Part shown: piece after piece, positions 1-5,258 of the stretch
How positions within the stretch are numbered: the stretch's first letter is position 1
Layout of the letters: each line of letters starts with the position of its first letter
Assembly: GCA_946563605.1 (NCBI GenBank)
Contig: CAMNVW010000116.1
Coordinates: 1-5,302 of the forward strand
Length of the DNA: 5,302 nt
Direction: 5' to 3'
DNA from: an uncultured Clostridia bacterium
GTDB lineage: Bacteria > Bacillota > Clostridia > Oscillospirales > Ruminococcaceae
Notes under the pieces: generated by a model
Databases searched by the model: none
Seen by the model: the letters and a program-made list of their open reading frames with translations, nothing else
What the model was told of the DNA's origin: nothing
Position numbers and translations under genes: made by a program

Positions 1-417
1 GATTTTTTCCATGGTATCCTTAAACATCTGGCGGTCCTCTGCCTTATCAATGGTCAGTGGGTTTGCGCCCAGCAGTTTTACATTGTGCTCTTCCAAGAAG
101 CCTTCTTTTGCAAGCTGCATCGAGAAGGTAAGACCTGTCTGTCCGCCAAGGGTGGACAAAACGCTGTCCGGCTTTTCGATTTCGATGATTCTCTTTACAA
201 CATCGATGGTCAGCGGCTCGATATAAACATGGTCTGCCATCGCTTTATCGGTCATGATGGTTGCTGGGTTGGAGTTTACCAGAACGACCTCCAAACCTTC
301 CTGTTTGAGCGCGCGGCAAGCCTGTGTGCCTGCATAGTCAAATTCCGCAGCCTGTCCGATGATAATCGGGCCGGAGCCGATTACCAGTACCTTTTTAATA
401 TCCTGTCTTAAAGGCAT
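1..417 (-). CDS. carB: Carbamoyl-phosphate synthase large subunit, N-terminal 139 residues (3' part beyond the window)
   Basis: CarB is the synthetase subunit of carbamoyl phosphate synthase: it phosphorylates bicarbonate, combines carboxyphosphate with ammonia to carbamate, and phosphorylates that to carbamoyl phosphate for pyrimidine and arginine synthesis. The visible part is the start of the first (carboxyphosphate) half: GSGPIIIGQAAEFDYAG at about residues 14-30, the family hallmark NSNPATIMTD at 48-57, STLGGQTGL at 88-96 and DKAEDR at 124-129, whose Arg aligns with ATP-contacting Arg129 of E. coli CarB. These motifs look intact. The ATG at 415-417 is preceded by AGAAAGG (minus strand, 427-433) nine bases upstream. 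It follows carA by 54 nt and is its obligate partner. The family is about 1070 residues, so roughly 930 residues lie off the left edge. The identification is not in doubt; state of the rest is unknown. Confidence 0.97.
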   Translation of the reverse strand, partial: MPLRQDIKKVLVIGSGPIIIGQAAEFDYAGTQACRALKQEGLEVVLVNSNPATIMTDKAMADHVYIEPLTIDVVKRIIEIEKPDSVLSTLGGQTGLTFSMQLAKEGFLEEHNVKLLGANPLTIDKAEDRQMFKDTMEKI

Positions 418-471
418 ATTGATCAACCTTTCTTACACTTCAAATTTTTGTCTGCACCGCATTGCAGCGTT

Positions 472-1584
472 CTATCCAATCAGTCCGAGGAATCTTTCAT
501 AGATACCGTCGAAATTCTTCTGTCCAAGTTCAGCTTCTGGGATAAACTGTACCGACATCGCCTTCATCTGAGGATATTCCAGACCCTCGCAGGTTTTGTC
601 GTTGGAGTTTATATGGCTGAGAACTGCGTTTTCAGGAATATCTTTTACAATATAGCCGTGGTTCTGGGAGGTGATGAAGGTTCTGCCGCTCTTGAGTTCG
701 GTGACAGGGCAGTTTGCGCCGCGGTGACCGCAGTGCATTTTTTCTACGCTGCCTTCCATGCTCAGCGCCATGATCTGATGTCCAAAATCAATTCCCAGCA
801 CCGGAACGCCGGATTTCATCAGAGCCGCTACCGTTTCCTGCGCTGCGTCGATTGCGTTTTCCTGCTGTGCATAATCGGTTCGAATGGTTTCCAAACCTGC
901 GCCGCCGCACAGTACGATTGCATCAGGATTTGTTTCCATGATCTGCTTTTCGGTGTAGCTTGCCGGAACAACGGTAACTTTGCAATCTCTTGCCATCAGC
1001 GCTTTGATGATATCGTTGCGGATGCCGTAGTTTACCATGGTAACGCTGTATTTTGCATCCAGCTTTTCAAAGGTGACTTTTTCATTGTAGTTGACCCATA
1101 CCGGTGTCGGCGGCTGCCATGCCTTGATTTTTGCCATCAGCGCTTCTTTGTTTTCCCGAGGATTGCTTCTGGTGATAAGCGCTTTCTGCACACCGCCGTC
1201 GCGCACCTTTCTGGTGATTGCACGAGTGTCCAGATCAAAGATGGCACTGATTTTCTTGTTTTCAAGATATTCGTCGATTCTGCCCTCGCAACGGAAGTTA
1301 GAAGGCTGCGCGCACCATTCGCGGATGACCCAGCCTCTTGCGGTCATGCTCTCGTGCAGGTCATTTTCATGGTTGACGCCGTAGTTGCCGGTCAGTGGAA
1401 AGGTTTCCACCACAATGTTGTTTGCGTTTGCAGGATCGGTCAGGATCTCCTGAAAGCCCACTACGCTTGTGTTGAACACCAGTTCACCGATCGCATCCTC
1501 GCTGCTGCCCAAGCCGTAACCCTCATACACTGTTCCATCTTCCAGCAAAAGCCATGCCTTTTGCGCGTTGTTAAAAATGTCCAT
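472..1584 (-). CDS. carA: Carbamoyl-phosphate synthase small subunit with a degenerate, probably inactive glutaminase site
   Basis: CarA normally hydrolyses glutamine and passes ammonia through a tunnel to CarB. This 370-residue protein has the usual length. The N-terminal CPSase small-chain domain is well conserved: LEDGTVYEGYGLG (14-26), FNTSVVGFQEILTDP (37-51), GNYGVN (66-71), LDTRAITR (118-125). The C-terminal class I glutaminase domain (about 178-365) keeps its frame and landmarks (GHQ 268-270, GHRGAN 286-291, QNHG 307-310, PEA 349-351) but has lost the active site. The nucleophile Cys (Cys269 in E. coli) is Asp266 (codon at 787-789, GAT). The catalytic His (His353 in E. coli) is Ile348 (codon at 541-543, ATC). 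The oxyanion loop, normally SNGPGDP, reads CGGAGLE at 226-232. Asn185 replaces the usual Asp of the YDxG motif, and Cys292 replaces His of GANHP. The third triad member, Glu350, remains. Start: ATG with GGAGG (1591-1595) six bases upstream. Identity is certain; lack of glutaminase activity is a strong inference from known family residues. Confidence 0.95.
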   Translation of the reverse strand: MDIFNNAQKAWLLLEDGTVYEGYGLGSSEDAIGELVFNTSVVGFQEILTDPANANNIVVETFPLTGNYGVNHENDLHESMTARGWVIREWCAQPSNFRCEGRIDEYLENKKISAIFDLDTRAITRKVRDGGVQKALITRSNPRENKEALMAKIKAWQPPTPVWVNYNEKVTFEKLDAKYSVTMVNYGIRNDIIKALMARDCKVTVVPASYTEKQIMETNPDAIVLCGGAGLETIRTDYAQQENAIDAAQETVAALMKSGVPVLGIDFGHQIMALSMEGSVEKMHCGHRGANCPVTELKSGRTFITSQNHGYIVKDIPENAVLSHINSNDKTCEGLEYPQMKAMSVQFIPEAELGQKNFDGIYERFLGLIG

Positions 1585-1625
1585 ACGCTACCTCCATTTT
1601 TTCCTCTGGTTTTCTCGTTCTATCT

Positions 1626-2549
1626 TTACAGAGTGATCTTACCTACTACACCCATGATGTCCTCTTTCATTGTCAGGGCTGCTTTTCTTGCCTGCTGTGC
1701 AAAGTCTTTTCCGTCTGTTCCCGCTTTTTTCCATGCGGTCAAAATCGCTCTGGACGAGTTGACGATTGCACCCAAACCGTTTTCATCAAACGCACCTGCT
1801 ACATCCTTTGCACCGCCGCCCTGTGCGCCGTAGCCTGGAACCAAGAAGAATGTATGCAGCATCTTTTTGCGCATCTCGCTCAGCTGTTCCGGATAGGTTG
1901 CGCCGACAACAGCGCCGACTCTCGAATAGCCGTAGTTATTTTCTGTCTGGCTTCCCCACTGTTCGCACATCGCACCCATTGTCTCATAGATGCTCTTGTC
2001 GCCGATCTTCTGATCCTGCAATTCGCCGGAGGATGGGTTAGATGTTTTTACCAGCACGAAGATGCCCTTATCCTGCTCGTCGCAGATTGGCAGAAGAGGA
2101 TTGACGCCGTCGGAACCAAGATAGCCATTGACGGTGAGCATATCGGAACCAAATGCGGAAAGCTGCTTGCCGTTTACTTCGCTTGTGCCGAGGTGTGCCT
2201 TTGCATATGCCTGCATGGTGGAGCCGATGTCGTTTCTCTTGCCGTCCATAATGACGATCATGCCTTTTTCCTGTGCATATTTGACGGTTTCATGCAATGC
2301 CCACATTCCCTGCCAGCTATACAGCTCATAATAAGCTGCCTGCGGTTTGATTGCCGGAACAATGTCGCAGATTTCGTCAATGATTGCTTTGTTGTACTCC
2401 AGAATTGCCTGTGCCGCCGCGTCAAAGGTATCGCCGTACTGCTGGAACTTTTCCTCTTTGATGTGCTGTGGAATATAATCCAGCAAAGAATCCAATCCTA
2501 CGACGCTTGGGTTTTGCATCTGCGCAATCTTTTCAATCAGTCTTTTCAT
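1626..2549 (-). CDS. pyrF: Orotidine 5'-phosphate decarboxylase, type 2 subfamily
   Basis: PyrF decarboxylates OMP to UMP, the last step of de novo UMP synthesis, in the cytoplasm. The 307-residue product matches the longer 'type 2' OMP decarboxylases (mycobacterial/clostridial kind) rather than the roughly 240-residue E. coli/Bacillus form. Visible motifs: VVGLD at 16-20, AIKPQ at 66-70 with Lys68, the DxKRxDI catalytic signature DGKRNDI at 102-108 (Asp102, Lys104, Asp107), TVNGYLGSD at 139-147, VLVKTSNPSSGELQ at 165-178, VGAVVGATYPEQL at 211-223, the phosphate loop VPGYGAQGG at 237-245 and NSSR with Arg267. All catalytic residues expected for the family are present. The reading frame stays open upstream to an ATG at 2592-2594 that abuts the pyrC stop, but that ATG has no Shine-Dalgarno; the ATG at 2547-2549 follows GGAGG and gives the family's usual N-terminus. 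Gap to carA is 41 nt. Confidence 0.96.
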   Translation of the reverse strand: MKRLIEKIAQMQNPSVVGLDSLLDYIPQHIKEEKFQQYGDTFDAAAQAILEYNKAIIDEICDIVPAIKPQAAYYELYSWQGMWALHETVKYAQEKGMIVIMDGKRNDIGSTMQAYAKAHLGTSEVNGKQLSAFGSDMLTVNGYLGSDGVNPLLPICDEQDKGIFVLVKTSNPSSGELQDQKIGDKSIYETMGAMCEQWGSQTENNYGYSRVGAVVGATYPEQLSEMRKKMLHTFFLVPGYGAQGGGAKDVAGAFDENGLGAIVNSSRAILTAWKKAGTDGKDFAQQARKAALTMKEDIMGVVGKITL

Positions 2550-2559
2550 GGTTTTGGTT

Positions 2560-2564
2560 CCTCC
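2560..2564 (-). promoter_or_regulatory. Ribosome binding site that fixes the pyrF start
   Basis: GGAGG on the minus strand is ten bases before the ATG at 2547-2549. It lies downstream of the SD-less ATG at 2592-2594, excluding a 15-residue extension that would have no counterpart in the family. Confidence 0.85.
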
Positions 2565-2594
2565 GTTTTTTCTGTCTTGATTTATCGAAAACAT

Positions 2595-3884
2595 TTAAAG
2601 TTCAAATACGGTCTTTCCGCCCAGAATGGTTTTGATCACTCTGCCGGTCAGTTCTAAGCCGTCAAACGGTGTATTTCTGCTCTTGCTGTGGAAGTTTTCC
2701 GCTTCTACCGTCCAGGTCATCTCCGGGTCAAACAGCACGATATCCGCCAAACTTCCCTGTCGGAGCGTTCCGCCTGGCAGTCTCATCAGATTTGCCGGAT
2801 TGGTGCTCATCAGCTTCACCAGATCCAGCAGGCTCATTCCGCACTGATGAACCAATACGGTGCAGGCTGCCGCAAAGCTTGTCTCCAAACCGACGATACC
2901 GTTAGGTGCTTTCAGGAAATTTTCCTTTTCATTTTCTGCATGAGGCGCATGGTCGGTGACGATAGCATCGATGGTGCCGTCCAGAACGCCTTCTACGATG
3001 GCTTCGCAGTCCTCCTGTTCCCGCAAAGGAGGATTCATGCGGAAGTTGGCGTTATAACTTAACAGCAGCTCATCGGTCATCATCATGTAGTGCGGTGCGG
3101 TTTCACAGGTGACCTTTACTCCCCTTGCCTTTGCCTCACGGATCAGCTGTACCGAACCTTTTGTGCTGACGTGCGCAATATGAATCGCAGTGTCTGAGCT
3201 TTCCGCCAGAACGATTTCCCTCGCGGTGATGCTGTCCTCGCTGGCACGGTCCATTCCCTTTATGCCGAGCGTTTTGGAAATCCTGCCCTCGTTGATGATG
3301 CCGCCGTCGATGATGGTCAAATCCTCGCAATGGCTGATAACCGGAACGCCTGCTTCATAGGCTGTCTTTAACGCTTTGAGCATCATGCCGCCGTTTTCCA
3401 CCGGACGGCCGTCGTCGCTGACTGCTACTGCACCACAAGCGTGCATCAGCGATATATCATTGAGCTCTTTGCCAAGCATTCCCTTGGTGATGGAAGCGAT
3501 GGGATAAACTCTTGCATCAGCATCCTTTGCCTTTTCCAAAATATAGGAGAGCACCTCTTCGCTGTCGGTGACCGGCTTGGTGTTCGGCATACAGCAAACG
3601 CCTGTCACACCGCCGGCAGCTGCCGCTGCACACCCTGTCAGAATATCCTCCTTGTGGGTAAATCCCGGGTCGCGCAGATGCACATGAATATCCAAAAATC
3701 CAGGTGCTGCACACAAACCTGCCGCGTCGATGACCTTTGCGCCCTCTGCAAGCTTTGTATTCGCAATTCCTGCGCCTACCTTCGCGATTCTGTCGCCCTC
3801 CACCAGAATGTCGCCGACAAAATCAACCGGCGGTTGACAGGACGGATCCAAAATCCTTGCGTTGGCAATCAAAAGTTTTTCCAC
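2595..3884 (-). CDS. pyrC: Dihydroorotase, class I (zinc amidohydrolase)
   Basis: PyrC cyclises N-carbamoyl-L-aspartate to dihydroorotate. At 429 residues it has the length of the class I enzymes of Bacillus and Aquifex. Metal and substrate motifs are all present: PGFLDIHVHLRDPG at 61-74 with ligands His67 and His69 and substrate-binding Arg71; PNTKPVTD at 100-107; SDDGRPV at 156-162 carrying the bridging aspartate; SHCED at 184-188 (His185); IHIAHVST at 234-241 (His238); ETAPHY at 261-266; NPPLR at 284-288; and TDHAPH at 310-315 (Asp311). The C-terminus has the family's small beta-sandwich return (GSLADIVLFDP). The start codon is GTG, supported by AGGAAGGG ending about seven bases upstream; no in-frame ATG is available nearby. 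It lies 54 nt after pyrR and, exceptionally, without pyrB in front of it. Confident identification. Confidence 0.97.
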   Translation of the reverse strand: MEKLLIANARILDPSCQPPVDFVGDILVEGDRIAKVGAGIANTKLAEGAKVIDAAGLCAAPGFLDIHVHLRDPGFTHKEDILTGCAAAAAGGVTGVCCMPNTKPVTDSEEVLSYILEKAKDADARVYPIASITKGMLGKELNDISLMHACGAVAVSDDGRPVENGGMMLKALKTAYEAGVPVISHCEDLTIIDGGIINEGRISKTLGIKGMDRASEDSITAREIVLAESSDTAIHIAHVSTKGSVQLIREAKARGVKVTCETAPHYMMMTDELLLSYNANFRMNPPLREQEDCEAIVEGVLDGTIDAIVTDHAPHAENEKENFLKAPNGIVGLETSFAAACTVLVHQCGMSLLDLVKLMSTNPANLMRLPGGTLRQGSLADIVLFDPEMTWTVEAENFHSKSRNTPFDGLELTGRVIKTILGGKTVFEL

Positions 3885-3938
3885 GCAAATCCCTTCCTTT
3901 CTTATTTTCGTTGACCGAATCTATTTTAAAAATTACTA

Positions 3939-4490
3939 CTATTCTTTTTTCTCGTCCGTTTCCACACAGATCATCACCTGATCTTCGCCGTCGCGTTCTT
4001 CCACAAGAACCTTTACAAATTCGTCGCGCGAGGTCGGCAGATTTTTTCCCACATAGTCCGCCCGAATCGGCAGTTCCCTGTGACCTCGGTCGATAAGCGC
4101 CGCCAGCTGGATACTCTGCGCGCGTCCGCGCTGCAACAGTGCATCCATCGCCGCGCGAACGGTTCGTCCTGTATAGATCACGTCATCCACCAGAATGATC
4201 TGTTTATCTTCGATGGAAAACGGCAGGTCTGTTTTGTCCTCTTTGTTTTCTCCGTTTCTATTGTCGTCACGGTAGGCAGTGACATCCAGATAGCCAACCT
4301 GGACAACCGTTCCTTCCAGTTCGGAAATCTTTTTGGCAATCCGCTGCGCAAGCTGTACGCCACGGGACACAATCCCAATGATATACAAATTTCCTGCACC
4401 CTTGTTGCGTTCGATAATCTCAAAGGAAATTCTTGTAATTGCCCTCGACATGGCTTTTGAATCCATGATCTGAGCTTTTTGAACCAGCAT
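3939..4490 (-). CDS. pyrR: PyrR, UMP-sensing attenuation regulator and uracil phosphoribosyltransferase family protein
   Basis: PyrR binds pyr leader RNA when UMP is high and promotes termination; Bacillus PyrR also has uracil phosphoribosyltransferase activity. With the start used here the product is 183 residues, close to the 181 of B. subtilis. The PRPP-binding loop ILVDDVIYTGRT sits at about 99-110, preceded by TAYRDD at 71-76, and the conserved basic stretch DRGHRELPIRADYVGKN lies at 134-150. Start choice: an upstream in-frame ATG at 4512-4514 has no ribosome site, and the GGGAGG lying between the two ATGs is seven bases before the ATG at 4488-4490, so the latter is taken. The gene ends in three consecutive in-frame stops (TAG TAG TAA). 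Placing the regulator first, directly behind its own target attenuator, implies autoregulation of the whole operon. Confidence 0.97.
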   Translation of the reverse strand: MLVQKAQIMDSKAMSRAITRISFEIIERNKGAGNLYIIGIVSRGVQLAQRIAKKISELEGTVVQVGYLDVTAYRDDNRNGENKEDKTDLPFSIEDKQIILVDDVIYTGRTVRAAMDALLQRGRAQSIQLAALIDRGHRELPIRADYVGKNLPTSRDEFVKVLVEERDGEDQVMICVETDEKKE

Positions 4491-4492
4491 AT

Positions 4493-4502
4493 CCAGTCCT
4501 CC
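4493..4502 (-). promoter_or_regulatory. Ribosome binding site that fixes the pyrR start
   Basis: The minus-strand GGGAGG lies within roughly 4498-4503 and is seven bases from the ATG at 4488-4490. It falls inside the reading frame that would be opened by the earlier ATG at 4512-4514, which itself has only an AT-rich, SD-less upstream region. This removes an otherwise possible eight-residue N-terminal extension. Confidence 0.85.
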
Positions 4503-4531
4503 CTTCGTGTGCATTTCAAATGGAAAGCAAT

Positions 4532-4600
4532 TTATAAAAAAAGCTGTCTGCGCCCTTCGGCAGCAGACAGCAGGTTGTTACCAATTATTCGGAATATCAT
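4532..4600 (-). CDS. Candidate 22-codon leader ORF running through the attenuator terminator
   Basis: ATG at 4598-4600 follows GAGGA (4609-4613) at a nine-base spacing from the GAGG core, and opens 22 codons (begins MIFRIIGNN, ends RRQLFL). It reads through both arms of the terminator stem and stops with TAA at 4532-4534, directly after the T-run. If translated, a ribosome would cover the terminator and favour read-through, in the manner known for the pyrBI leader of E. coli. It also overlaps the 3' arm of the proposed antiterminator. It is short and could be chance; no homology can be judged. Confidence 0.3.
   Translation of the reverse strand: MIFRIIGNNLLSAAEGRRQLFL
4534..4571 (-). terminator. 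Intrinsic terminator (attenuator) upstream of pyrR
   Basis: On the minus strand GCTGTCTGC (4563-4571) and GCAGACAGC (4543-4551) form a perfect 9-bp stem. The apical segment can add GCC/GGC around a GAAG loop with one bulged T. The hairpin is followed immediately by seven T residues (4536-4542). It lies 43 nt before the pyrR ATG and downstream of the PyrR-binding element, so it is the regulated terminator of the operon rather than the end of the upstream gene. Confidence 0.93.
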
Positions 4601-4692
4601 GCGGAAATTCCTCAAATATTCCTCTGGAGATATCCTCCAGTATTTCGGAGAATACACCTCAAAATATGGTTTACCCTATCAAACTACCTTGC
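4570..4692 (-). promoter_or_regulatory. Proposed antiterminator pairing of the pyr attenuator
   Basis: The 3' side of the PyrR hairpin, GCAAGGUAGUU (4682-4692), can pair with AACAACCUGC (4570-4579) with one bulged A and one A-A mismatch, and the helix can extend by weaker pairs a few bases into the terminator's 5' arm. It therefore competes with both the PyrR hairpin and the terminator, as the Bacillus mechanism requires. The two arms are about 100 nt apart, which is long. The pairing was found by eye, not by energy calculation. Confidence 0.45.
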
Positions 4693-4717
4693 CAGCCTCA
4701 CAGGACCGTCTTAAAGG
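4687..4717 (-). promoter_or_regulatory. PyrR-binding anti-antiterminator hairpin in the pyr leader RNA
   Basis: The minus-strand RNA contains UCCUGUGAGGCU (4694-4705), which fits the PyrR recognition consensus UCCnGnGAGGYU at every fixed position. The surrounding fold is the classic one: a lower stem CCUU (4714-4717) with AAGG (4687-4690), a purine-rich internal loop (UAAGA on the 5' side, GC on the 3' side), an upper stem CGG (4706-4708) with CUG (4693-4695, one G-U pair), and the UCCUGUGAGG loop. In Bacillus this element is stabilised by UMP-bound PyrR and prevents antiterminator formation. Together with the pyrR gene directly downstream the assignment is strong. Confidence 0.9.
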
Positions 4718-4765
4718 AATCGCTCTTAGGATGATTCTATAACAGGATGTTTATTTTCAAGGATA

Positions 4766-4794
4766 AGTATACCGAATTTTTTTTCGGATGTCTA
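4766..4794 (-). promoter_or_regulatory. Predicted sigma-A-type promoter of the pyr operon
   Basis: On the minus strand TAGACA (4789-4794, five of six match to TTGACA) is separated by exactly 17 bp from TATACT (4766-4771, five of six match to TATAAT). Transcription would start near 4758-4760, giving a leader of about 270 nt before pyrR that contains the whole PyrR attenuator. The spacer itself is almost entirely an inverted repeat (4772-4787). A weaker alternative closer to the gene is TTGAAA with TAGAAT at 15 bp spacing (about 4735-4761), which would still include the PyrR site. Inference from consensus only. Confidence 0.6.
4772..4787. repeat. Inverted repeat filling the pyr promoter spacer
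   Basis: CCGAA-TTTTTT-TTCGG (plus strand) is an inverted repeat with 5-bp arms around an A/T tract. It fills 16 of the 17 bases between the predicted -35 and -10 boxes. It has no following T-run, so it is not a terminator. It may be an operator, a bent-DNA element or chance. Confidence 0.4.
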
Positions 4795-4873
4795 GTGCTG
4801 ATACGTCAAATATTGTGCAAATATCTGCTTTTTTTTAGTCATCCTGATGAAGCCGTTCTTTTGTGCGCCCTGT

Positions 4874-5137
4874 TTAGAAGGACAAATCCTCTTCTTCAGC
4901 CTCGTATTCATCTTCAAACTCGTCATAATACTCATCGTGAAAATCATCGTGCAGCAACTGTCTGCTGCGGCGATGTTTATGCTCCTTAATGTAAAGGTCG
5001 AGCGCCTTGTTCAGTTTAAACAAAACCGAAACCGATTTCACGCAGATGATCACAAGCATTGCCGCCAATGCTGCTGCGGCAGCGGTAGCAGCGAGCACAG
5101 AGGTTTTCTGGTCTTTCAGTTTATCAAAATGGGTCAT
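4874..5137 (-). CDS. Small single-pass membrane protein with basic juxtamembrane and acidic tyrosine-rich tail; function unknown
   Basis: I do not recognise this 87-residue protein. It has a short polar N-terminus (1-12), one hydrophobic Ala/Val/Leu/Ile-rich segment (about 13-40) suited to a single membrane helix, a basic patch (41-60, including KEHKHRRSR), and a very acidic C-terminal tail: 14 of residues 64-84 are Asp or Glu. Within the tail a tetrad repeats three times: DEYY, DEFE, DEYE (68-79). The positive patch after the helix predicts a cytoplasmic tail. It is a real gene rather than chance: the ATG is preceded by AAGGAGG (5144-5150) about six bases away, and a strong promoter lies just upstream. 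It is 383 nt from pyrR with the pyr promoter in between, so it is probably a separate unit, although no convincing terminator follows it and read-through into the pyr leader is possible. Confidence 0.8.
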   Translation of the reverse strand: MTHFDKLKDQKTSVLAATAAAAALAAMLVIICVKSVSVLFKLNKALDLYIKEHKHRRSRQLLHDDFHDEYYDEFEDEYEAEEEDLSF

Positions 5138-5193
5138 AGAGATCCTCCTTCATAAAGTTTCCGCAAACATCATAAGTCATTCTGTTTTTCAAT

Positions 5194-5222
5194 ATTATAT
5201 CATTTTTCTTCTCATAGGGCAA
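5194..5222 (-). promoter_or_regulatory. Predicted strong extended -10 promoter of the small membrane-protein gene
   Basis: On the minus strand TTGCCC (5217-5222) is 17 bp from a perfect TATAAT (5194-5199) that is preceded by TG one base away (TGATATAAT), an extended -10 element. The predicted start is about 50 nt upstream of the gene's ATG, leaving a short leader with a strong ribosome site. Inference from consensus. Confidence 0.7.
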
Positions 5223-5258
5223 GAACGTTTTCCTGTTTTTCCAGCAAAGATTGTCAAT

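Larger units (their letters stand above)
4491..4873. other. Non-coding region between the small membrane-protein gene and pyrR (promoter, leader, attenuator)
   Basis: This 383-nt stretch holds the pyr promoter, the PyrR hairpin, a structured spacer and the terminator, listed separately. The part nearest the small gene (about 4795-4873) shows an A-run on the minus strand (T-run on plus, 4829-4836) beside a short TCATC/GATGA inverted repeat, but in neither direction is there a hairpin followed by a T-run in the right order, so I see no terminator for the small gene. No conserved protein is encoded apart from the candidate leader ORF. Confidence 0.85.

Noticed and set aside
452..467. CTGCA/TGCAG hairpin between carA and carB
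   Set aside because: Only a 5-bp stem and no T-run on the minus strand; not a terminator, and carA and carB must be co-expressed.
448..1833. 461-codon open frame on the plus strand
   Set aside because: It lies antisense to carA and the end of pyrF, whose motifs are unmistakable. Its translation is rich in Cys, His and Phe with no recognisable domain, and no ribosome site was seen: a shadow frame.
1854..2657. 267-codon open frame on the plus strand
   Set aside because: Antisense shadow of pyrF and the pyrC end, with the same Cys/His-rich composition.
3441..3914. 157-codon plus-strand frame over pyrC
   Set aside because: Shadow of the conserved metal-binding half of dihydroorotase.
4178..4519. 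113-codon minus-strand frame overlapping pyrR
   Set aside because: Same strand but different frame within pyrR; no ribosome site and the pyrR frame carries all family motifs.
4479..4742. Plus-strand frames of 75-87 codons in the pyr leader
   Set aside because: They run antisense through the attenuator hairpin and PyrR site; the composition shows no protein-like features.
4820..4860. T-run beside a TCATC/GATGA inverted repeat after the small gene
   Set aside because: On the minus strand the hairpin is followed by A residues rather than T; on the plus strand the T-run comes before it. Not a terminator in either direction.
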